DNA from: Alnus glutinosa
Lineage: Eukaryota; Streptophyta; Magnoliopsida; Fagales; Betulaceae
NCBI RefSeq assembly: GCF_958979055.1
Contig: NC_084887.1
Location: forward strand, 24,487,044-24,551,043
Direction of reading: 5' to 3'
DNA length: 64,000 nt
A model generated the notes under the pieces. It was not told the DNA's origin. It saw only the letters and a list, made by a program, of their open reading frames with translations, and did no database searches. A program made the translations under genes and the position numbers. Shown piece by piece: positions 56,301 to 64,000 of the stretch. Position 1 is the stretch's first letter, and each line of letters begins with the position of its first letter.

Positions 56301-59300
56301 CATCATGCCAAAACAAAACTTTCGAACCATTCCCGATCTCATATCTCACATGAGCAGCAAAAGCATCCCATCCCCTCCTAATACTTTTCCACACGCCAAA
56401 CCCATATGAACCCCCAACCTCTTTAGAGCACCAACCACCCCTCAAACTACCATATTTTACATCCACCACCTTTCTCCAAAAAGCATCTCTCTCCATCGCA
56501 TATCTCCATAACCATTTACCCATCAAGGCTTTGTTAAACATAACCAAATTTCTCACTCCTAGCCCCCCCGATGCTTTTGAAGAACAAATCGTACGCCAGT
56601 TAACCAAATGAAATTTAAATTCATCTCCAATACCACCCCAAAGGAAATCTCTCTGAAGTTTCTCCAAACGATTTGCCACTCCCACAGGAATAGGGAAAAG
56701 AGATATAAAGTACGTAGGTAAACTTGAGAGAGTGCTATTGATCAAAATTAACCTCCCCCCTTTAGATAAACACACCTTTTTCCACCCCGCTAGTCTAGCT
56801 TCCATCTTCTCAAAAATATTATTCCACATATTAGAATCTTTATACTTAGCACCCAACGGAAGACCCAAATATTTTATCGGAAGCGAGGCCACACCACACC
56901 CAAGAATACTAGCCAACTCCTCTACATCCCCTACCTCACCCACCGGAACCATCTCAGACTTGGATAAATTGATTCTCAAGCCCGAAACTGCTTCAAAACA
57001 AAGCAGCAAACACCTCAAGTCTCGGACCTGATCAACAGTAGGATCACAGAAAATCAACGTATCATCCGCAAATAATAAATGGGAAACCATCAAAGCATCT
57101 TGGGAACTCGATCCCACTGAGAAACCCGATAACCGCCCACTATCCACTGCCGCATATATCATCCGACTGAACGCCTCCATCACCATCACAAACAGGAGCG
57201 GAGACAAAGGATCCCCTTGTCGAAGACCCCGAGAACTACGAAAAAACCCTAAAGGCGACCCATTTATATTTATGGAAAAACAAACAGTAGAAATAGAATG
57301 AGCAATCCAGCCAACCCATTTCTCCCCAAAACCACATCTTTTTAAAACATAAAGCAGAAACTCCCAATTGACATGATCATACGCCTTCTCCAAATCCAAT
57401 TTACAAATAATGCCCGGAATTCCAAAACAAATCCTACTATCCACGCATTCATTGGCCTTTTTTTAAAACTCTTAACCATTGGACAGCTGCTTTAGATCTT
57501 AATTTGTTTAATTTTCATGATTATCTTGACTTGTTTTCTCTTTCTAGTTAAGTATATATTTTGTATACTCATTGTGTACTTGGGTTGTGCCTTTGGCGCT
57601 TTTTAATAATATTTCGATTACTCACAAAAAACAAATTATTATTTAATACTTGATGACGATTTTTACAAAGCAAGATGCTAATGAAGATAAAAAGCTATTT
57701 GTTTCTCATAAAATTTGGTGTGCATATATCATATATGTTGTGTGCACGCACTTATTCTCCAACTAAGGTGGCTTTCTTCGTATGGTCAGCAGCTTTGGGC
57801 AAAATATTGACGCATGATAACTTGTGTAAAAGGAATGTTATAGTGATTGAGTGGTGTTATTTGTGTAAGAAGAGTGGGGAGTCTATTAATCATTTGTTGC
57901 TTCACTGCGAAGTCACTCGGGATCTTTCGAGCTACATTCTTATTTTATTTGGGGTAGAGTGGGTTATGCCACGAACGGTGTTGGGGTTGAATAGTTGGGG
58001 GGTGGCGATTGGGTATGGTTGTGCTAAAGAAACTTGGCAATTAGCTCCTCTAAGCTTATTGTGGTGTATTTGGCGGGAGCAGAATGCACGGCTCTTTGAA
58101 GATGTAGAGACCACTATAGTGGAGCTACAGAAGCGGTTGTTCAATACGTTACATATTTGGATAGCATCCTATCATAGCTTGAATGTTTTTACTTATGTAG
58201 ATTTTTTAAATTTATTCTCTGTTCGTCCCTTTTAGGGGCTCCCTTCCTTGTATACGTCTCGTGTATAAGGGTTACGCCCCTCTGCGCTTATTTTGAATAA
58301 ATTGCAATTACTTATCAAAAAAATAAAATAACTTATTCTCTCCTTTACTGGTAAGACACAACCTTTTACATCCCACCACTTGATTGCATAACTAATTTGG
58401 CGCCGGTCCCTTAAATTACACACCATTCTTACCCCCACATTTATAATGTATTACTTATGTTTCTCATGGACTAGTTCATCTCATTTGTCTAGAGTATATT
58501 CTGCACCAATTAAGAAGCTGGTTTCCCCAAGAAATGGAAATAAAAGGCTGAGGGTTGTTGGCCACATTGCCTTGTGTTTTTATGTAGTTGGTGTTTTGTT
58601 TAATATTGAAAACCAGATTACTATAACCCCACTGTGGGCCACTGGGGGGAGGGAGTATAAAGAGAAATTTGGCGTGCACTCTAGCAATATATTCAAATAT
58701 TCTATTCTCTTAAATGAGTTCCTTCTGCTAAATTCATAGGAGAGACCATTCGTATTAATAAAATATTCTATATTTCGTGGAATTTGTTTAAATCATGCAC
58801 ATAATTTTTCTTTCAGCTAAGCCATTCAATTGTTCCAATTCTTTTCTTCATATAGCTATGCATAAATATGGATGATTAAACACACTTGGAGGCTTTGAGT
58901 TTGAAACCTGAAAGTTGCATTTAGAACAATTCTACAAAGTGGGACAGCTCAACACATTTTCACCTCAGTTGATTATTCTCTCTCAATTTTCGAAGACAGA
59001 ACAAGACATATTTTCTCATCAGAAGTTGAAGTAAACTTACTTAGAACAGGAAAATCACGCTATCACAAGGTGGCATGACAAGTAGAACCTACTCAAACTA
59101 TTCAAATACATTGTCTTCTTATATTTCTTAAGTAATCTTCTTAAGCTAAATGAAGATATAACAGTAATTGCAGCATTATAAATCTAGGTAATTTCAGCAG
59201 TCTACTCACTCAAAGAGGTTAGAAGGTGTTTCAGCTAAATCAAGAACCACCCTGGTACCTGAAAAATGCTGGTAATCCTACAAGAACATATGAAAGATTT

Positions 59301-62300
59301 ATTATGATAAGGAAAACAAGACTAATATAATTGTTTGTAATTTGAAAATAATAGAATACCGTTCTTGACAGCAATGAATGAAGAGCATGTCCAAACTCAT
59401 GAAACAGAGTTTCTAGTTCCCAATGGTTAAGCCTCACAGTTGATGGATTATGTGAACCAGAAAAATTGCATACAAGTGCTACCACCTGCAGTATCAGTAA
59501 AAACCAAAGCTAATCAAGACAACAAGTATATAAAGATCATGGAAATAGTTCTTACATAAAATTGAAATCATGTATCCCTCCAATCACACACATTACCCCA
59601 ATAAACAACCACTGAATTTTGCTTAAAATTGCTTTCCAGTACAGCGTAACTGATTAAAACAGGAATACTAGAACTATCAAATGAACCAACAGGTTGTCCA
59701 AAATTGAAAATATCAATGAAAACTAGGGAGTACAGAAAGTAAGAGACCTTATGATATCCTCTTCCAGACAATGCTCCCTAACAAGTCGCTACATCTATCC
59801 CCTAGACTTTGTCCCTCATCTGAATTCTAGATATCATGTACTAGGGCATCTTAAAACCAATATGGCATTCCCATATTGCTCTCATGAAACAAGCCATTGT
59901 CTCATGGATATTAGGAAATTCAAGACATCATCAACGACTGTAACCAACAGTGTCCATGTTGATAGTAAATGAAAAAAAAAAAAAAAAAAAAAAAACTAAG
60001 TTGCAAATTTTTTTCAAAGAAAATAAGTCCCTAGATATTCATCACCACTAACATGGTCAGTCAAACTAAACAGGCTAGTATATGCATATTTACAGCTTAA
60101 ACCCAACAAATCCTAATACCTACCACTTCATGTTGGATATAGAAGTCCTTCACTTGCCTTTAAGCTTTATCGTGTGCTATAGCACCAACAAGTCACCTCA
60201 ATCTTTATTCCTTTATGCATATCTCTTCCATAAGATGTGTTAAAATCTTACCCACAAAGCATTCTAATCAACACATTGGTTACAGAAGTCCTTTACTTGC
60301 CATTAAGCTCTATCATGTGCTATGACACCTGCAAATCAACCTAAATCTTTATGCATCTCTCCTCCATAAGATACGTTATGTTTTCACCCAAAAAACTTGC
60401 TAATCAGAGTCTGCAAACTCTCTACAGCTATAATTCCCATCATATGTATGTTGACAGAGGAATGCTAGGTATCCCAAATTTTTTTTCCAAAAGTTGGTTC
60501 CCAAATGATGTGTCACAATCTCATGTGATTTATGATTTTGGAAAATGTGCCACAATCTCATGGAATTGTGACACATCATTTGGGAACCAACTTTAGGGAA
60601 AAAAATTTGGGATGTTTAGTATTTTTCATGTTGACATCAGAAAGAAGGGGAAAAAGGCTCTGGTGTCTACAGAAACAATTGTTAACAACCTGACTCCAAA
60701 AAATTTCCGCTTCAAAAGTGCAAATAAGTCAATGATGTCACTTGCACGGGAAAAAAAGAACCCCTGATAGCACTTGTTTTGGCCAAGTTTGCTACTTAGA
60801 TTTGTTAGCAAATGATCAACAAAAAGACCTTCCAGATGCAATTTATGGAAGCAAATGGGATTTCAGGTTGCCTTGTCCCCAATTCCTAGGATACGGATAC
60901 AATGATGAATTATAAAGTGACTAATGATTGTCTTCCCCACCCCAAGAAAAAAACAAATTACATTAACAAATACATACTGAAACATAGTTACATTCATTAT
61001 CATTGAAACATCTATACAACAAAGAGCACATAAAAAATGTAAATGAGGGAAGATATGCTGACTTGAGAGTCATGCTCCTCTTTCTTACTGTCACACCTCT
61101 TAGATATAGGTACAACAATTGGCATGTCAAACATATATCCCATACCCATATCCACCAATGATTGTTTGGTATGTGTATCTCAAACATTTTTAGCATCCAC
61201 GAACATAAACAACAAATCATTGAATCTCTCTTTCACAACTCAATTTCTAAACCAATGCAACATTGCAACCATGCTCATCATCTGTAATGACCCAAGGAAA
61301 AGCGTTAGCCACATTTGCGCTATCACCATAAAATAACTAGTCAATTTGGAGCTTCCCTAAAATCTCTAATAAAGCCCAATTTCACTTAGTAACCAAACAA
61401 TGTGGGAGTTAGCACTCATGATTATCTTTATAAATCACCCACTCTATGTGTACAAACTCCATAAAACCCCTGACGTCCTCGTCGAGGCCACGTCATGTGG
61501 TGCTCCAGTACTACATGGCCTAACATTACTAGGTGGCTCTGACACAATTTTTAACAACCCAAGAAAAAGCGCTAGCCATATCTGCGCTACCTTTTGGAGT
61601 GATAACACAGATGTGACTAGCGTTTTTCCCTAGGTTGTTACATCATCATTGGCACCACAACTTAAGGTTTGTTTGGTAGGAAGGAAAAGGAAGAGTAGAT
61701 AATCATTTAATTTTGTTTAGTGTAAAGGATAATAAGAGAGCGAGAAGGGTAAAGTTAGTAGATGGATTTTCAAATTTCCTTTTTCTCTTCTACCCAAGAT
61801 AGGCAGAAAAGTTTTTTTGATAAGTAATAGCAATTTATTGAAAAGCACAAAGGGGCGCAACCCTTATACACAGGAAGTATACAAGAGAGCCCCTAAAAAG
61901 GTCGAACAGAAAATAAATTTAAAAAATCTACAAAAGTAATGACACTCAAACTATGATGTGGCGCTATCCAAAAATATAAAGTATTGAGCAACCGCTTCCG
62001 TAGCTCTACCATAGGTGTCTCTACATCTTCAAACAGACGAGCATTCCGCTCCCTCCAAATACACCATAGTAAGCATAGAGGAGCTAACCGCCAAGCCTCT
62101 TTAGCATGACCACTCCCAATTGCCGCCCCCCAACTATTAAATAACTCCAACACCGTTCGTGGCATAACCCACTCAACCCCAAATAAAATAAGAACGTAGC
62201 TCCAAAGAGCCTGGGCGACCTCGCAGTGAAGCAACAAGTGATCAATAGACTCCCCACTCTTCTTGCATAAACAACACCACTCCATTACTATTACATTCCT

Positions 62301-63018
62301 CTTACGCAAGTTATCATGCGTCAATATTTTGCCCAAAGCTACTAACCATACGAAGAAAGCCACCCTTGTTGGAGCCTTAACACGCCAAATATTCTTCCAA
62401 GGAAAAAATGGAAGAGAAAAGTATATTAAAAAAAAAAAAAAAGAAGCACGGAGGTGACAAGGGTGTTGTGTTTTAACCAACTTACCCTTTCCCTAAACAT
62501 GTATGGGTACTAACAGTAGAAGACTACTTCAATTTTCTTCACGTCACCCAAATATGAATTGAAAAACAAAAAGCAACCCTCATTTCTTCCCATCCCTTAT
62601 AATTTCTTCATCCTTCCACTTTTTCACCCCTCCTCTCAAATGGAGCCTTAGAGATTTTATAAACCTCAAATAATTAGGATTACACCAACGCCCATCGATA
62701 GTTGCTAGATGCTACATACAAATTCTTGCAACTTGATTTTTTTTTTGAACTTTAATTATTAATGGAACATTCCAAGTTTTTTACCAATATCATCTGAGGG
62801 AAGTACTAGTTAAAATGATGGCTAAGTATTGATTGTATGATGAAGAGAAAAATATAACATCTAATAAAACTTGACTAAAGGAATAATATACTTTTACGTA
62901 CAGGAAGCTGGTAATCTGTTTCAGATATCCTGCGGCCCCCTTTAATTGCAAAATGAGCACAACCCGGATATTTTCCCTTCCTTGAATATAAATCAAGGTA
63001 CAGATACCCCAAGTCACC
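50386..63018 (-). CDS. OCT1: Mitochondrial intermediate peptidase, 3' half (partial)
   Basis: M3-family zinc metallopeptidase that trims an octapeptide from imported matrix proteins. Six exons are seen on the minus strand: 62,902-63,018 ([28 protein letters not shown]); 59,360-59,485 ([10 protein letters not shown] to [14 protein letters not shown], the HExxH zinc site); 59,210-59,277 ([23 protein letters not shown]); 51,612-51,747 ([20 protein letters not shown]); 51,338-51,503 ([14 protein letters not shown]); 50,386-50,636 ([25 protein letters not shown] to the stop). Phases agree at every junction and no stop interrupts the frame, so the gene looks functional. The N-terminal half and mitochondrial presequence lie beyond base 64,000. 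Two introns are inflated: 3.4 kb between the first two exons listed and 7.5 kb between the third and fourth, both by transposons. The peptidase overlaps no neighbouring gene. Confidence 0.92.
52740..53305. other. Foreign AT-rich segment inside the LINE
   Basis: It interrupts the RT region between a KKPSVVD-like end and a [13 protein letters not shown] restart. It contains three related modules, GTGCAATCGGTCGATTCTAC (53,090), GTGCGATCGGGCTATTCTAC (53,216) and GTGCAATTGGACCATTCTGC (53,251), reminiscent of repeated motifs in LTRs. No target duplication was resolved. Confidence 0.4.
53534..53697 (+). repeat. 82-bp tandem duplication in the RT region
   Basis: Two nearly identical 82-bp units (53,534-53,615 and 53,616-53,697), each starting CCTACGATCATGTCAATTGG and covering the [12 protein letters not shown] motif. 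It shifts the reading frame of the LINE. Confidence 0.9.
55401..57458 (-). mobile_element. Young 5'-truncated LINE nested in the older LINE
   Basis: Flanked by a 15-bp duplication TTTTTTAAAACTCTT (55,386-55,400 and 57,459-57,473). This contains the TTTT/AA-type target expected of L1 endonuclease. The 3' tail appears as T13 at 55,399-55,411. Coding is almost intact, so it is much younger than its host. The 5' end stops inside the RT, upstream of the [10 protein letters not shown] motif. It lies in sense with the MIP gene. Confidence 0.9.
55483..57444 (-). pseudogene. LINE reverse transcriptase ORF with one stop
   Basis: An open frame of 524 codons (55,870-57,444) continues in the same frame as a further 126-codon stretch after a single TGA at 55,870-55,872. 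At that point relatives in this window have TGG before the zinc-binding C-x2-C, as in [12 protein letters not shown]. Visible parts are [54 protein letters not shown] (the FADD catalytic motif), [26 protein letters not shown] and [20 protein letters not shown]. The zf-RVT block with [14 protein letters not shown] follows. The endonuclease and ORF1 are missing through 5' truncation, so autonomous transposition is not possible. The preserved RT marks a recent insertion. Confidence 0.85.
57760..58330 (+). mobile_element. 5'-truncated LINE, 3' end only
   Basis: Direct repeat ACTTATTCTC (57,750-57,759 and 58,331-58,340) flanks the insertion. It encodes only the LINE C-terminus, [42 protein letters not shown] (zf-RVT CxxC...HxxxxC), [17 protein letters not shown] and [10 protein letters not shown]. 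It ends with TTGTATACGTCTCGTGTATA (58,250-58,269) and an A tail. It sits in the 7.5-kb MIP intron, antisense to the gene, and is about the same subfamily as the copy at 61,812-62,414. Confidence 0.85.
58341..59209. other. MIP intron sequence, no repeat recognised
   Basis: Ordinary intron DNA between the LINE at 57,760-58,330 and the exon at 59,210. Open frames up to 97 codons carry no domain. Confidence 0.5.
60461..60623. repeat. Palindromic MITE (163 bp) in a MIP intron
   Basis: The left arm AATGCTAGGTATCCCAAATT through AGTTGGTTCCCAAATGATGT and GTCACAA is mirrored by TTGTGACACATCATTTGGGA through AACCAACTTT to GGGATGTTTAGTATT. Arms are about 58-60 bp with few mismatches, so a stable hairpin is expected in the pre-mRNA. 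Confidence 0.8.
61283..61642. mobile_element. LTR/TRIM-type element in a MIP intron (360 bp)
   Basis: Starts TGTAATGACCC, ends GGTTGTTACA, flanked by a perfect 5-bp duplication TCATC (61,278-61,282 and 61,643-61,647). The first 190 bases match the solo LTR at 13,718-13,924. The last 95 bases form an inverted repeat of the LTR start: AACCCAAGAAAAAGCGCTAG, then CTAGCGTTTTTCCCTAGGTT. This copy therefore has an internal rearrangement. Confidence 0.75.
61812..62414 (-). mobile_element. 5'-truncated LINE, 3' end only
   Basis: The minus strand encodes [75 protein letters not shown] and [10 protein letters not shown], an unbroken LINE C-terminus with the zf-RVT zinc motif. The 3' tail is TTTTTTTGATAAGTAATAGC in reverse at 61,812 onward. 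AGAAAAG at 61,805-61,811 and 62,415-62,421 may be a short target duplication. It lies in the 3.4-kb MIP intron, in sense with the gene and inverted relative to its near twin at 57,760-58,330. Confidence 0.82.
62422..62901. other. MIP intron sequence, no gene seen
   Basis: An A tract at 62,428-62,442 and a T tract near 62,739. No recognised repeat ends or coding. Confidence 0.5.
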
Positions 63019-63130
63019 CTGAAACATAAGTGTAGTGGCACAATTCAAGAATGAGATATATGGGAGAATAGGCAAACATATTTGGACATGTACAAGAGTG
63101 GAAACTGCAAATAATATACATGCAATCATT

Positions 63131-63175
63131 TAGAGAGAGAGAGAGAGAGAGAGCGAGAAGAAGAAGAAGAAGAAG
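63131..63175. repeat. GA/GAA microsatellite
   Basis: About 11 GA units followed by GAA repeats, upstream of the MIP exon at 62,902-63,018 and so inside its preceding intron. Confidence 0.85.
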
Positions 63176-64000
63176 AAAAAGAAATTACTTGTGGAGTTGC
63201 ATTAAGGCCAATCAATAGTTGTTATGACCAGTACAATGCCATTCATTACTGAAGAAAGTATGTATTTTCTACTCCCACAAAAACCTAGAAGTCAAAATTA
63301 AACTGATTCCTACCCACCGGACAGAACGGATGGGAAGAATAACAGCATTCATAAGTATAGAAAAAAAGGTCAGAAAAACTTGAGTCCTTATAATGAAGAG
63401 TTAGAAAGTGTGTGGTCCAAATGAGTGTTTCTTAGTGATGCAAAGGTGTTCAAAATCAAGTCTTAAGGTTTCAAGTTGTTTGGTGTTAATCCTCATGGAA
63501 CTACTATAGCAGACTATGGCTGTATCAAATTTTGTAGTGCACACTAGCATTTCTTTTCCATTGACTTTGTAAAAATCCTGTTAGTGCTAACATACTGGTG
63601 AATTAGTAGGGTACTTATGCCCTTTTGATTTGTTTGAAGATTAAATTTATAATTGACGTTAATCTCTTCAAGACCCAAAATAATGTAGTCATCATCCGTC
63701 TCAAACACAAATGCTGCAAAAAACCCCAGCTGTGTCTGCAATAGTTCCTCTACTTCTTCATCATCCTCCTCCTTTATCTGTAATAATGATAACCAGCTAC
63801 CAAAGTCCCAGTGAAGTGAACAAATCAAGGTCACCCTCAGTTAAACCCATTCGAGGCATTTTAAGTTTACTCGTAAAAACTTTACTCAAAGCTTTTTTAC
63901 TCGTAAAAACCATTTTTTTCCAAAAAAAAAAAAAAGAAAGTTGAATTAACAAAAGGCCTTTTCTTGAATTTCTTTTTATTGAAGTATTATTCACTTTTCA
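63176..64000 (-). other. Probable MIP intron with an unassigned open frame
   Basis: No further peptidase exon was recognised, so the next upstream exon probably lies beyond the window. A minus-strand open stretch at about 63,660-63,785 reads IKEEDDEEVEELLQTQLG then FETDDDYIILGLEEI. It follows an AG (ATTATTACAG) and could be an exon of something else. I do not recognise it, and it does not match the peptidase. Confidence 0.35.

Larger units (their letters stand above)
52142..57640 (+). mobile_element. Degenerate LINE in the MIP intron, split by a second LINE
   Basis: The plus strand carries the endonuclease-RT linker ([20 protein letters not shown], then [12 protein letters not shown] at 52,150-52,370) and RT motifs ([14 protein letters not shown] region near 52,560; [24 protein letters not shown] at 53,610-53,690; [11 protein letters not shown] near 53,890-53,925; [14 protein letters not shown] near 54,090-54,130). 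A zf-RVT region follows to about 55,385. It then resumes at 57,474 with the terminal part and TTTTGTATACTCATTGTGTA (57,559-57,578) before a short A tail. About 0.57 kb at 52,740-53,305 is not LINE. Stops are frequent. The 5' end is truncated. The orientation is antisense to the host gene. Confidence 0.82.

Noticed and set aside
55870-57444. 524-codon ORF as a host gene
   Set aside because: It carries L1-type reverse transcriptase motifs, a 15-bp duplication and an A tail. It is a LINE, not a host gene.
1-64000. CRISPR arrays, operons, phage or bacterial defence systems
   Set aside because: There are no evenly spaced repeats with unique spacers, no Shine-Dalgarno-led gene runs, and clear plant nuclear gene structure throughout.

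Overview
The window is nuclear DNA from a plant, most likely a woody rosid eudicot. Its genes have many GT-AG introns and their products match Arabidopsis-type families. Intergenic DNA is AT-rich and packed with plant L1-type LINEs, Ty1/copia remnants, solo LTRs, tRNA-derived SINEs, hAT elements and MITEs. No prokaryotic operon, CRISPR array, rRNA or functional tRNA gene was seen. The species cannot be fixed by reading alone.

Layout. Bases 1-30,000 are a gene-poor transposon zone. It holds two non-autonomous hAT elements with 8-bp target duplications (6,451-6,941 and 8,431-9,654) and LTR-like DNA (7.2-10.6 kb and about 11.3-12.25 kb). It also holds a 360-bp-spaced direct duplication (12.56-13.26 kb), a solo LTR (13,718-13,924), a decayed copia element (15.55-17.96 kb) and a SINE (18.33 kb). 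A hAT-like element at 19.0-20.03 kb carries one stolen exon of 3-phosphoglycerate dehydrogenase. A near full-length L1-type LINE (20,277-25,340), a 261-bp MITE with a 9-bp duplication and a retroposon with a 17-bp duplication (26,477-27,546) follow.

Bases 30,900-64,000 are the gene block. In order: an intronless EXORDIUM-like gene (EXL3 type, + strand, 31,041-32,057); the photosystem II assembly factor LPA2 (- strand, two exons, 34,964-41,323); a photolyase/alpha-beta hydrolase fusion gene (+ strand, 14 exons rebuilt here, 685 aa, 42,606-48,632); and the 3' half of a mitochondrial intermediate peptidase gene (OCT1 type, - strand, 50,386-63,018 and continuing beyond the window). As I recall the Arabidopsis map, MIP/OCT1, LPA2 and EXL3 are consecutive on chromosome 5 (At5g51540, At5g51545, At5g51550). 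If so, this is conserved microsynteny with the photolyase-hydrolase gene (At4g25290-like) placed between LPA2 and MIP.

Three neighbouring genes appear to encode organelle proteins: LPA2 in the chloroplast, the photolyase-hydrolase with a transit-peptide-like leader, and MIP in mitochondria. EXL3 is secreted. Nothing indicates a shared pathway or operon-like regulation. The strongest structural theme is intron inflation. The single LPA2 intron is 5.8 kb and filled by a LINE interrupted by a copia fragment. One MIP intron is 7.5 kb and contains a LINE inside a LINE plus a third LINE. Another MIP intron holds a LINE and an LTR-type element.
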